Shown here one piece after another: positions 24,601 to 38,800 of a stretch of DNA of 64,000 bases. Made by a program: the position numbers and the translations under genes. Origin of the DNA: Ahaetulla prasina (lineage: Eukaryota > Chordata > Lepidosauria > Squamata > Colubridae); NCBI RefSeq assembly GCF_028640845.1, contig NC_080548.1:16675321-16739320 (forward strand), given 5' to 3'. The notes under the pieces are model-generated. The model worked only from the letters and a program-made list of their open reading frames with translations, searched no databases and had not been told where the DNA came from. Every line of letters begins with the position of its first letter. The first letter of the stretch is position 1.

Positions 24601-27600
24601 TCAAAACAAGGAGCAATTGAACAAGGCCTAGAACCAGTGCCAAAAGTGCTTGTAAGGTACCAAAAGTGAAGGTTGAAAAAAACTCATCCAGAAGTCAAGC
24701 CTGGATACTTGAGAGTCTGAAAATCGGTGGGGCAGGGGATGAAATCCAGCAGGTTCTGACAGGTTCTGGAGAACCGATAGCGGAAATTTTGAGCAGTTCG
24801 GAGAACCAGCAAATACCACCTCTGGCTGGCCCCAGAATGGGGTGGGAATCAGAGGTGGGTTTCAGCAGGTTCTGACCAGTTCTGGAGAACCGGTAGCGGA
24901 AATTTTGAGTAGTTCAGAGAACCGGTAATAAAAATTCTGACTGGCCCCACCTCCATCTATTCTCTGCCTCCCGAGTCCCAGCAGATCGGGAGGGAATGGA
25001 GATTTTACAGTATCCTTCCTCTGGAGTGGGGTGGGAACGGAGATTTTACAGTATCCTTCTCCCGCCACGCCCACCAAGCCACGCCCACCAAGCCATGTGA
25101 CCCCCCCACCAAGCCACACCCACAGAACCGGTAGTAAAAAAATTTGAAACCCACCATTGATGGGAATGGAGATTTTGCAATATCCTTCCCCCAGGAGTGG
25201 GGTAGGAATGGAGATTTTGCAGTATCCTTCCCCTGCCACACCCACCAAGCCACTCCCACGCCCAGTAGTAAAAAAAATTGGATGTCACCATTGTGGTGGG
25301 GCCACACTTAAGAGCTATGGTGGTATGATGGTTAGAATGCAGTATTGCAGGCTAACTCTCCATTCCATTGCCAAGAGTTTGATTCTCACCTGCTCAAGGT
25401 TGACTCAGCCTTTCATCCTTCTGAGGGCGGTAAAATAGGGGCCCAGATTGTTGGGGACAATATGCTGACTCTATAAACTGCTCAGAGAGTGTTGTAAAGC
25501 ACTGTGAAGTGGTATATAAGTCTAAGTGCTATTGCTATTGCTATTTGCTTTCTAGTCCCTAAGGGTTCTAGGAGAAGCCAGAAAGCATGTCCACCATTTT
25601 GTGAAGGTACAAGCCCAACATGTGGACCATATCTTCAATTTCAATTGTTTCTTCTTCATCAAGAAGGTGAAGAAAGCACAATTTGTATAAGAAAGAAAAG
25701 AGAGAATGCCTTTTCAGTGGGAGTCCGTTATGCGTTGACTCTCTCGACCCAGATTGATCTTCGGACCGAGGGACCTTTAAGGCAGGTGGGAAATCCAGCA
25801 GGTTCTGACAGGTTCTGGAGAACTGGTAGCAGAAATTTTGAGCAGTTCAGAGAACCGGTAGCGGAAATTTTGAGTAGTTCAGAGAACTGGCAAATACCAT
25901 CTCTGGCTGGCCCCAGAGTGGGGTGGGAATGGAGATTTTGCAATATCCTTCCCCCAGGACTGGGGTGGGAATGGAGATTTTGCAGTATCCTTCCCTTGCC
26001 ACGCCCACCAAGCCATGCTTACAGAAATGGTAGTAAAAAGAATTTGGATTTCACCACTGCTTTAAGGGTCAGAAAGTGAGATGATATATAGTACCTGGCT
26101 TAGCTCTTGTTTCCTTCCTCCTCCTTCCCCAGGTTCGTCCATTCCAAGAATCGAGCCAACCTTCCCTTTAAGCTGGCCCTGAATCACCTGGCTGATCTCA
26201 CCCTGGAAGAGATGGCTGTGATGAGGGGGAAACTCAAGAGCACGACACCCAACAAGGGGCTGCCCTTCCCTGAGGAGATCTACACAGGGCTCATCTTGCC
26301 AGAAAGTTTGGACTGGCGACTCTATGGTACATATTGCTGGTTTGGGAAGAACATTGGTTAATAAAAGATGAGTCAACTCAAGTCAATCTTTGTGACAGTC
26401 ATTAAGCAGCACAGATGAGTCTTCCAGACCTTGGCGTAGGGTTTTGGTGGTACCATGGATGGGTGGTTTTGTGTAGCTTGTCTGAACCCTTAGCTCTGTT
26501 TATTACTTTTCTATTTTAAGTCATCCAGAGTCATTCTGGAGCTGGGAAGCTTCTAAATCTTGCATCAACCATGACTCATTGTCTAACTTTTTCCTCTTTC
26601 TCAGCCATGTTGCCTCGTCTTCAATGCAGGTAGTCCTCGACTTACGGCCACAATTGAGCCCAAAATTTATGTTGCTAAGCGAGACAGTTAAGTGAGTTTT
26701 GGCCCATTTTACGCCCTTTCTTGCCACCATTGTGGCAAGTGAATCACTGCAGTTTTTAAGTTAGTAACCCGGTTGTTAAGTCAGTCTGACTTTCCCATTG
26801 ATTCCGCTGGTCAGAAAGTCACGAAAGATGATCACGTGACCCCAGGATACGGCAACCCATCATAAATATGAGTCAATTGCTGAATTTTGATCACGTGACC
26901 ATGAGGATGCTACAACAATCATAGTGTATTTTCACACTTTCAAAGTGTGAAAAATGGTTATGTCACTTTTTCAGTGCTGTTGTAACTTCAAACCAGTGGT
27001 GGTATTCAGCCTGGTCTATCCAGTTCGGGTGAACTGGTAGCGGCAGTTGCGGGAGGCTCCACCCACCCGCCCAGATGTCATCATGTCCCATTTTGGACAC
27101 TCTGCGCATGCGCACAAGGTGCGTGTGCACATTTGCGAAATGGTAGCGAAGGTATGTGAATACCATCCCTGCTTCAAACGGTCACTAAACAAACTATGGT
27201 TAGTCAAGGACTACCTGTACACCTGTATCTCTAGCCAACCTTCTATTTCTCTATTGCCACTGAATTCACCTGAGGTGAAAAATAGACAGTTATAAATCTT
27301 TATATTCTTTATTTATTGTAAAAAAAATTGCCACCCCTCTCGCCACGAGGCCACTTACTTGTTCAGCCATCGTGGCCTCGTTCCAACATCACACAGCCAT
27401 TAAGAATGATTTACCAACTCCAAGGTTTGGCTTTGTCCTTCACTGTAAGCTGGAAACCAACAAGCGTGTGTGGTTGGATGTTAGGAATAAATCAGTTTCC
27501 TGACTTTTTGTTTTGTTTTTTTTATTATAGTTTTCATTCAGGGGATGGGATTCTCTTCCTTTTCCGACACTGTTTTTGTTATTTCTTTCCAAACTACAGT

Positions 27601-29656
27601 ATAGTAGTGTTCTAATTTTCCTTCTACTCCTTTTAGTTGTAATTAATAATAGGGTGTTTTTGCTGATTGTTCACTTGGACTACGTCTTCACCCAGATATT
27701 GTGTCTTCTAGAACAAGGTTCTCCAACCTTGGTCCCTTTAAGACTTGTGGACTGGCTGAGGAACTCTGCCAGAGGAACTCTGTGAGCTGGCTGAGGAACT
27801 CTGGGAGTTGAAGTCCACAAGTCTTAAAGGGACCAAGGTTGGAGAACCCTGTTCTAGAACAGGGATGTCAAACTCAATTTCATTGAGGGCTGCATCAGGG
27901 TTCTGTTTCACCTCAGGGGGCCGGGGCGGGAGCATGGCCAGCTCAATGTCACTTGTGTCAGGGACACCCATGTTGGCCAAGTGCTAAGGCAGGACTTCCC
28001 TGAGGCCCTCCCTCACTCTCATTATAATCTCCTTCCTTCCTTCCTTCCTTCCTCCCTCCCTCCCTCCCTCCCTTCCTTTTCTTCTTTTTCCTTCCCTCCT
28101 CATTCTCCTTTCTTCTCCCTTCCCCTCTTTCCTTCTTTTTCCTTCCTTGCTCTCTTCCCATCCTCCCTTCTTTTTCCCTTGAGCTTCCTCTTTCCCCTTC
28201 TCCTTTCCTGTCCTTTCTTGCATGCTCAAATGCAAAAGAGGAAACATTTCTCTTTTTGTGTTGTTTTTTAGTTTGTTTCGATAGCCCTCTGTGTTTTCAC
28301 TGGCAGAGGTCTGGAGGAGGCCCCCACCCCCACCCCGGCTGAAAACGGTTTTCAGGGCAGCCCCGCAGGCCAGATCTAAGCACCCCGCAGGTCTTGAGTT
28401 TGACACCCCTGTTCTAGAATCATTCAACCATTACTATACCAAAACAACAATAACGAGAACAGGCTTCAAATCACCAGTGATAGTTGGGGAATACTAGAAG
28501 ATTTTGAAAATCACTAATGGAGAAATAGCCTTAGTCCTCACCTGATGTGACAAAGAGTAGATCTAGGTACAAATGGTAAATGGCATAGATAGAAAATGCA
28601 AGACAAAAATTAAAAACTTGATTCTTCCAGGGTGGGTGAATCAGTGGTGGGTTGCCCCCGGTTCGGACCGGTTCTATAGAATCGGTAGTAAAACCGGCGG
28701 GAGGCTCCACCCACTGACCCAAACGTCATCAAAACTCTTCTGTGCATGCGCAGAAGAGCACACACACACAATGTGAACCGGTAGTAAAGATAAGTAGAAC
28801 CCACCCCTGGGGTGAATGAAAGCTAAACATTGTTCTAGATATCCTTTGGATTTTTACTATTGCAAAATTAAAAAAAGGTATGGGATTCAGGTCTTGTTTG
28901 GCAGCATTTGAAGGTCAACAGCATAACAGGAGGCGCGCAGGAGGATGGCAAGGCAAGCGTGCAAAAATTTCTCTTTGCTCTTTCCAGGGGCAGTGACGCC
29001 TGTCAAAGATCAGGCTGTGTGCGGGTCCTGCTGGAGTTTTTCTACTACAGGATCCCTTGAAGGAGCTCTCTTCCTTAAGGTAGGAACTGCTTCCTTCCTT
29101 AGGATTTGGAAGATGTTGGTGAGGAGCAGTGGTGGGATTCATTTTTTTTAACTACCAGTTCTGTGGGCGTGGCTTGGTGGGCCTGGTGTGGCTTGGTGGG
29201 TGTGGCTTGGTGGGTGTGGCAGGGGAAGGATACTGCAAAATCTCCATTTCCCTCCCCACACCAGGTGAAGGATATTGCAAAATCTCCATTCCCTCCCCAC
29301 TGCTGGGGAAAGGATACTACAAAATCCCCATTTCCCTCCCCACTCCTGGGACCAGCCAAAGGTGGTATTTGCCGGTTCTCTGAACTACTCAAAATTCCTG
29401 CTACCGGCTCTCCAGAACCTGTCAGAACCTGCTGAATAGCACCCCTGGTTAGGAGTGTGCAAAACACTTCAAATTCAAAATACCCTGTTCCAAAATACGT
29501 TCATGCTAATTGTTTGGAAGGGAGAATTGAGATCTTGAACATGCAGTAGAATGTTTCAAGACTGGAAAATTTTGCATCCCCAATGCTTTGCATACTTCTC
29601 ATGTAGGGTGCCAAAGAACCACTATTTGTCTGTCTGTCTGCCTGTCTGTCCGTCCC

Positions 29657-29713
<57 letters not shown>

Positions 29714-32700
29714 TTTTATCCCTTTAACTCAAGGCAGTGAACATACCTAATACTCCTTCCTCTTCCTGTTTTCCCCACAACTCTGTGGGATAGGGTGGGC
29801 TGAGCTAGAGGGATTGGCCCAAAGTCACTCAGCTGGCTTTCATGCCTAAGGGACTAGAACTCACATTGTCCTGGTTTCTAGGCCAGCACCTTAACTACTA
29901 TACCAAACTGGTTCTTCAATTGTCAATATCTGTCATCATATTGATAGATAGATATAGATACAGGGATATAGATATATAAAGGTATAGATATAGATGATAT
30001 ATAGATATAGATTAGATTAATATTAATAGAATAGAATAACAGAGTTGGAACCTTGGAGGTCTTCTAATGCAACCCCCTGCCTAGGCAAGAAACCCTATAC
30101 CACTTCAGACAAATGGTTATCCAACATCTTCTTAAAAACTTCCAGTGTTGGAGCATTCACAACTTCTGGAATCTGGAGGCAAGTTGTTCCACTGATTATT
30201 TGTTCTAACTGTCAGAAAATTTCTCCTTAGTTCTAAGTTGCTTCTCTCCTTGATTAGTTTCCACCCATTGCTTCTTGTCCTGCCTTCAGATGCTTTGGAG
30301 AATAGCTTGATTCCCTCTTCTTTGTGGCAGCCCCTGAGATATTGGAACACTGCTATCATGTCTCTCCCAGTCCTTCTTTTCATTAAACTAGACATACCCA
30401 GTTCCTGCAACAGTTCTTCATATGTTTTAGCCTCCAGTACCCTAATAATCTTTATTGCTCTTCTCTGCATTCTTTCTAGAGTCTGAACATTTTTTTTACA
30501 TGGAGATGAAGACAGGGATAGAGAAAGAGACAGAGATAATTATTATCCTGGTCTTGTTTCCAACGAATATCACTACTAGAAATTACAGAATAAACATTAT
30601 GCATTACATCAGTAACGAAAGAAAAATAACATAAGTAACTGGGCTAAACATGGATATAGAATAATGGATGACTTTTATCAATAAGTTTGCAGAAGGAAAT
30701 AAAATCCCCCCCAAAAAATCTACAGAGGAACATAACTAAAGTTGCCAAACTGTTTCAACTAAGTTCTTTAAGTAGTTTGTTTTAACAAGCATAAATGGTT
30801 TGTTCCAACCATTAGTTTTTACATAAGCAAAGAGAAATTAATTCAGTTCCTCTTCCTAATTTAATTGCTTTGACTAATGCACTTAATTACGAATACCTAA
30901 TAATATTTTAGAATGGTTATACAGCATAGTTCAAGATTAGCATTTTGAGACTGGCTCCATCCTCATAATACTGTAAGCCAGTGCTTCTCAAATAGTGGGG
31001 CGCGCCCCCCAGGGGGGGTGCGAGGCTCCGTAAAGGGGGGCGCGTTTGACCTCGGCAAACACTGTCATAACAAGCTAAGCCCCGTGTTTATGTCTCTGTA
31101 TCCAATTAGAGAACAACGGGAGCATCTGATTGGCTGTCCAAAACCCTTGTTTTGCAGGTTAAAGTTTTTTTTAATAATGATACTATTTACAGTCGCGCGG
31201 GGGGCGCGAAAAATGTTTTCTTCTTCCTAGGGGGGCATGACAGAAAATAATTGAGAAGCACTGCTGTAAGCCAAAACAGAGAATCAACATTATAGTCCAG
31301 GGTTGAACAACTGCAGGTCTTTAACAACCTATGGACTTTTAACTCCCAGAATTCCTGGCTGGCTCAGGAATTCTGGGAGTTGAAGTCCACAAATCGTAAA
31401 GGCCTATAGTTGCCAACCTCTGTTAGAATCCAATCCAACTGCTTGGGTCATAGAGCTTACTAACACATAATATGGTTGCTTCTAATTTTGCCTGGGGCTT
31501 GTCAGGCATATTTTATAGAGCAGAGGTCTCCAACCTTGGCAACTTGAAGACTTGGGGACTTGAAGGCCCAGAATTTCTCAGCCAGCAAAGCTGGCTGAGG
31601 AATTCTGGGAGTTGAAGTCCCCAAGTCTTCAAGTCCCCAAGTCTTCAAGTTGCCAAGGTTGGAGACCCCTGTTATAGAGAACATTATGTGTTCCATTATG
31701 TGGAGGTAGTCTTCCACTTACAACAGTTCGTTTCATGACCATTCAAAGTTACGATGACACTGGAAATATGACCATTTTGAACACAAGTGTTGCCGCGTCC
31801 CCATGGTCACGTGATCAAAATTCAGATGCTTGGCAGCTAGTTCATATTTATGATGGTCACAGATCCTTGGCTTATAGGATCCCCTTTTGCAACCTTCTGA
31901 CAAGCAAAGTCAAGGAGGAAGCCAGATTCACTTAACAACCATGTGGCTAAAGTAACAACTACAGTGATTCACTTAACAACCGTAGCCAGGAAGGTCATAA
32001 AATGGGGCAAAACTCACTTAAGCAACATAAACGTTGGGCTCCGTTGTGGCCGTAAGTCGAGGACTACCGGTACAGCCAACAAATCTACCAAGTATGACCT
32101 CTATTTCTATTCCGTCGGTTATTTTGCACAAAAGACATCGAACGACTGCAGAACTGTGGGCTCAGTTGGGAAAGCTGCCGCATTCGTCGTAATTCCAAAC
32201 ACACGTTCCAAAGTATTTCTTCAAATTGGATGCACTACACAGCCCTTTTAGAAACACTTTCTAAGGATCCTTAGAAACACCAAACAATGTCATGGTGAGT
32301 TCTGAGTAAGGCTTTTGGGGACTGCTTTTATTTTTATTTTTTTTAAAGCCAAAACAAAACCCAAAAACCCCCTACCCCACGTAATATTCAAAAGTTACTA
32401 TTGAAAAGTTGCTCCAGCTATAGTCTTCTAAATTATACCGTTGAGATTTCCCCCCTTTTTAAAGAAGAAAGCAGCAGCTCTAGCAATCAAACCGAACAAA
32501 GCCAGAAAGATTAAAATTGTTCCTACAGAGAGAACGAATTCCTGAGCTGAGCCCACACTTCCTGGCCAAGGCTAGGGGAAAAAAAAATAAAAATCAGTTC
32601 CCTAATTTCTGGGGCCAATGGTGGTTCTGGTATTTATAATAATTTAATCGGCTTTTACCCTTATTTTGTCATTCATATTCCACAGAACTCTGTGCTGTTC

Positions 32701-35700
32701 AGGATTACAAAGGATGCCACTAGAGCAGGAGTCTCCAACCTTGGCAACTTTAAGACTTGTGGACTTCAGCTCCCAGAATTCCTCAGCCAGCTTTGCTGTC
32801 TGAGGGACTCTGGGAGTTGAAGTCCACAAGTCTTAAAGTGACCAAGGTTGAAGACCCCTGCACTAGAGTGACCCTCCTTCATGAAAAGAAAGATTATTGT
32901 TTTGCAAAGCACAGCGATACAGCAGTATCCTTCCCCCAGGAGTGGGGAGGGAATGGGGATTTTGCAGTATCCTTCCCCCAGGAGTGGGGAGGGAATGGAG
33001 ATTTTGCAGTATCCTTCCCCCAGGAGTGGAGAGGGAATGGAGATATTGCAGTATCCTTCCTCCAGGACTAGGGAGGGAATGGGGATTTTGCAGTATCCTT
33101 CCCCCAGGACTAGGGAGGAAATGGGGATTTTGCAGTATCCTTCCCCCAGGAGTGGGGTGGGAATGGAGATTTTGCAGTATCCTTCCCCCAGGAGTGGAGG
33201 GGGAATGGAGATATTGCAGTATCCTTCCTCCAGGACTAGGGAGGGAATGGGGATTTTGCAATATCCTTCCCCTGCCACACCCATTAAGCCCCACCCACAG
33301 AACTGGTAGGGAAAAAATTTCACCCCTGGTTCAAACGCTCACTAAATGAGCTGCTGTAAGTTGAGGACTATCTGGGCTATAATGAAAAGGATGAGGCTGC
33401 TATCTGTAAAAGAAGAAATACCTTATACACACAAACTTCCCTGTGATTTTTCTGATGCAGTGAGGAACCTCAATTGGAAGCTTTGCTCCCTTGCCAGGAA
33501 ATGCAACCAAGCCTGAACAAACTATGTTTTCTTCTCTTCTCCAGACGGGACATCTCATCTCGCTCTCTCAACAAATCCTCATCGACTGCTCCTGGGGTTT
33601 TGGGAACTACGCCTGCGATGGTGGTGAGGAGTGGCAGGCATTTGAATGGATCCTGAAACATGGCGGCATTGCCACCACTGAGTCCTATGGGCCCTACAAA
33701 GGACAAGTGAGTAACGGAGGCCCATCTGTTAGTTGGGAGGGGGCATCCAGAAGACCTCTGCTTGTGTGGAAAAGATTGCTGTGACTTAAGAGTTGCTCTG
33801 AAAGAGATGCTGGTTGCAACTAGTTGTTTCCAGCTTAGAATAGAATGGGAGGGGAGGGGAGAAGAGATGGGTTTCATCAGGTTCTGACTAGTTCTGGAGA
33901 ACCGGTAGCGGAAATTTTGAATAGTTCGAAGAACTAGTAAATACTACCCCACCCGCATCTATTCTCTGCTTCCCGAGTCCCAGTTGATCGGGAGGAAATG
34001 GGGATTTTGCAGTATCCTTCCCCTGGACTGGGGAGGGAATGGAGATTTTACAGTTTCCTTCCCCTGCCACTCCCACCAAGCCATTCCACGCCCACCAAGC
34101 CACACCCATAGAACCGGTAGTAAAAAAATTTGAAACCCATCACTGGAGGGGAGAGGAGAGGAGAGAATGGGATGGACTGGACTAGACGAGACTAGACGAG
34201 TGAAGTGGAATGGAATGGAATGGAATGGAATTCTTTATTGGCCAAGTGTGATTAGACACACAAGGAATTTGTCTCTGGTGCATAAGCTCTCAGGGTTCAT
34301 ACAACAATAGTGACAGATCATTAGCATAGTCATTGTGAAAATACATTCATCATAAAACATTAGATACAACACTTAGTGACACTCATGGATACTAAATAAG
34401 CTATCAACATAAATCATACCAGGATACTAAGTAGACAATATAAGTGGTAAGATACAAGCAACAAAGTTATAGTCAGAAGAAGATAAGGAGATAGGTAATA
34501 AGAAGGATGAGAATAATGATGGTAATACTGCCTTTCTAGATAGTTTGACAGCGTTGTGGGAATTAGTTGTTTAGCAGATGGTCCTCAATTTATGACCAGT
34601 TGCATGCTGAGAGTTCTAAGTGACAATGGACCCAGATTTAATTTCTTTCATGCCATGACCTGACTGCATTTAATTCTGACATGCATGTATCCTGTTATGT
34701 ATCTGTGTATGCATAGATATTCATGGATTTATTTTTTTCCCTATCGCTTTTGTCGATGCATCTTTATGCATTTATTTAAACTTAGTCCACAACTTACATC
34801 CATAACTGAGCCCAACGTTTCTAAGTGAGACATTTGTTAAGTGAGTTTTGCTCCATTTTACGACTTTTCCCGCCACAGTTGTTAAGGGAGTCACAGCCTC
34901 CGTTTTAAGTTAGTAAGACAGTTGTTAAGGGAATCTGGCTTCCCCTTCCAACTTTGCTGGTCAGAAGGTCGCAAAAGCAGATCACGTGACCTTGTGACAC
35001 GGCGGCGGCCGTAAGTATGAACCGGTTGCCAAGCATATGAATTTTGATCACATGATCATGGGGTTGCTTCAAAGGTCAGTAACTGTGGGGAAAAAATGGT
35101 TTCACTTTTTTCAATGCCGTTGTAACTTGGAACCAGAGGTGGGTTTCAGCAGGTTCTGACCAATTCTGGAGAACCGGTAGTGGAAATTTTGAGTAGTTCG
35201 GAGAACCGGTAGTCAAAATTCTGACTGGCCCCACCCCCATCTATTCTCTGCCTCCCGAGTCCCAGCTGATCAGGAGGAAATGGGAATTTTGCAGTATCCT
35301 TCCCTTGGAGTGGGTTGGGAATGGAGATTTTACAATATCCTTCTCCTGGAGTGGGGTGGGAATGGAGATTTTATAGTATATTTCCCCTGTCATGCCCACC
35401 AAGCCATGCCCACCAAGCCACACCCACAGAACCAGTAGTAAAAAAATTTGAAACCCATCACTGCTTGGAACAGTCACTGAATGAACGTTTGTAAGTCGAG
35501 GACTGCCTGCATTTGTAGAGGGCCTCCAGAGGCCCCTAAGTCAAGTGGGATGGATGCTACGGGACCGCCTGCTGTTACCTCATGCCTCCCACCGTCCCGT
35601 ACGCTCTCACAGAGAGGGACTTCTCAGGGTGCCGTCCGCCAAACAATGTCGGCTGGTGGCCCCCAGGGGAAGATCCTTCTCTGTGGGGGCTCCTACTCTT

Positions 35701-35759
35701 TGGAATGAACTTCCCCCTGGTTTACGCCAAATACCTGACCTTCGGACCTTTCGCCGCGA

Positions 35760-35831
<72 letters not shown>

Positions 35832-38800
35832 AGCCAATGGAAACTTGACTATGGGGTGTTGCTCTCTTTCTACCAGAATGGCTACTGTCACAGCAACGAG
35901 ACTCACCTCGTGAGCAAGCTCTCAGGTTACGTCAATGTCACTTCTGGGAACGCCACTGCTCTGAAGGCCGCCATTTACAAGCACGGTCCTGTCTCTGTCA
36001 GCATCGATGCCTCCCACAGGACCTTCTCTTTCTATTCTAATGGAGTCTACTACGAGCCCAAATGCAGTAAGTTTCCGAGCAGCCCCTGCTCAGCCTGACC
36101 TCCACAATGTCTCCTCCCTTAAGCCTCTGACTGAGCCAATTTTCTTCTGATGGTTGTTGTTGTTGTTGTTTTTAATGTATTTTTATTATAGATTTATAGC
36201 AGGGTTTAGCAAACCAAAAATGACGTAATGACACAGTTGACTTAAATACATTGATGGAGCGAAAAGAATTGCTGTGTGGAAGTATCCATAGCTTGCCATA
36301 TTAATGTGGTGGAACTGGTAAATCAAGATGCATTTTTGAAATGACATTCCAAGAGCAGTTCATACTTAGCAGGAAGTGGGCCCAAATTCTGCCCTTAGGA
36401 GAAATCGACTTGCGTCATATTTCAGCCAGATCCTTCCTTTTTCTACAGCTAAGTTGGGTTCCACTCTGAAGGAAGAAAACTCTTCCTTCCTTCCTTCCTT
36501 CCTTCCTGCCTTCCCTCCCTCCATCCCCATTTTCTTTCCCCTCTCTCTCTCCCCTTTTATCTTTCCTTCCTTCCTCCCTCCCTTCCCCTTTATCTTTCCT
36601 CCCTCCCTTCCTCCCTCCCCATTTTCTTCTTTTTTCTTTTTTTTCCTCCCTCCCTCTCTCCCCCTTTATCTTCCCTCCCTCCCCATTTTCTTCCTTCCTC
36701 CCTCCCCTTTTCTTTCCTCCTTCCCTCCCTCCCCCTTTATTTTTCCTTCCTTCCTTCCTTCCTCCCCCCCTCCCTTTCCAAAATGTCTACAGGGAATGTG
36801 TTCAGGGAATAGAAGAATGTCTAGCAGAAAATTTGCCAGCAGTCGTTCCCCTGCCATTCCAGCTATTTGCTTTCATTTTTTTCATTATGGTTATAATAAA
36901 TTTATTACACATGGCATGTCTTGCTTTTGTGAATGAAATCACTACCGTTTTCCTTAACATCCCAAGCTGGGGGGGTGGGGCAAAGAAAGATGCCAGTTTT
37001 GAAGAATACCCAGTTGCATTAACTTGAGCAAGGGTGGTTGAGAAGGGAGAATTGTCCTGCCGGACCACCTACCCAATGATCTGTGTTAAAGATTCATTTG
37101 GCTATGTATGCAGCATAATTATGACTATTACTCTCCAGATGATACAGTCCTGTTTTTCAATATGTAAATCCATTATCCCATTCATTCTCAAAAGTCTAGT
37201 TATAGATGTGCCAAAGAGCTTAAGAAACAACAAATGCAGGTATAACCAATGGGGTTTTCCCCATTCCTCACTCACCAATCCAGAATAGATTCAAACTGAT
37301 ACTACTAGCTAGGCCATCTTATTTTATTTATTTTATTTTATTTATTTGTCACAACAGTATATGTAAGCATAAGCATGACATAACTATACAATATATAAGC
37401 ATATATATAAGCATAAGTATAAAATAACTATACGAATTGGATACAATCAAAGGGGACATTGGGACAGGGACAGCAGGGATGCTGGTGCTCTTATGCACGC
37501 CCCTTACAGACCTCTTAGGAATGGGGTGAAGTCAATGGTAGATAGTTTTTGGTTAAAGCTTTGGGGATTTTGGGAAGAGACCATAGAGTCAGGTAGTGCA
37601 TTCCAGGCATTAACAACTCTGTTACTGAAGTCATATTTTCTGCAACCAAGATTGGAGCGGTTCACATTAAGCTTATGATATCACTATGATATAAAAAAAG
37701 ATGTTGAGACTCTAGAAAGAGAAAAAAAAAAAAGAAAAGACCAACAAAGATGATTAGGGGACTGGAAGCTAAAAGATATGAAGAACAGTTACAAGAATTG
37801 GTTATGTCTAGTTTAAGGACTAGGGGTGACATGATAGCAGTTTTCCAATATCTAAGAAGCCGCCACAAAGAAGAGGGGGATCAACTTACCTGGAGATAGG
37901 ATAAGAAGCAAAGGATGGAGGCTAATCAAGGAGAGAAGGAACCTAGAAATAAGAAGAAATTTCCTGACAGTGAGAACAATTAATCGATGGAAAGATTTGT
38001 CTCCAGAAGTTTTGAGTGCTCCAACACAGAGGTTTTTAAGAAGAGATTGGACAACTATTTGTTTGAAACGTTATATATTTCCAATAATTTTCAATGTAAA
38101 ATTTCCCAATGGAAACTCTTTTTTAAAATGACATTTATGATTGGTTATATAAAACTTTTAGAAGCATGTTGGTTTGGGGGTGGGAGGGGAGTGAATATGT
38201 AGATGTTTTGTGTGTGTTTGCAGAAAGATTTTGGATTGCAGAAAGAATGCTGATGGACGTTATTTGATGCCAGTGGTCATAACACTGACGTTTCCCGAAT
38301 TCTCAATTGGTTAACTGTAATTCACAACCCTAAAAGATAATATTGTGAATCACGGAACAGCTATAAAGAGAGAGAGAGAGAGGGAGGGAGGGAGGGAGGG
38401 AGAGAGAGAGAGAGAGAGAGAGGGAAGCAGAGAAATTGCATTGTTGATTACTGCGGTTGTGAAGCCTGCACTCTGCATTTTCATAACTGCAGTAATAAAC
38501 AGGACCATTTAATCTTCACAAGTTCTGTAAATCCAGGATTCAAAAGTCCCAGCCTGGGTCACTATGTAACCTCAATGAAGCTGTGGTGCATTCTTTTCCC
38601 TAAGTACACATATCAGGACGCCATTTTGTTCTGAGTCGATTATTTTTTTTCCCCATCTTTTTTTTTTAGAAAACAAGAGGGGCCAGCTAGATCATGCTGT
38701 CCTGGCTGTTGGTTATGGTGTCCTTCAAGGAGAGCTTTACTGGCTCATCAAGAACTCCTGGTCCACCTACTGGGGCAACGATGGTTACATCCTCATGTCC

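Noticed and set aside
25504..26079. 191-codon frame before exon D as a 5' extension
   Set aside because: Runs through a SINE tail and a MITE; the splice acceptor at 26131-26132 and the split Arg codon define the exon.
32923..33258. Regular repeats resembling a CRISPR array
   Set aside because: Units are directly adjacent with no spacers, and the genome is a vertebrate.
32766..33349. Open frames of 142-185 codons on both strands
   Set aside because: Product of a 42-bp (14-codon) minisatellite inside a MITE; no start context, splice signals or family similarity.
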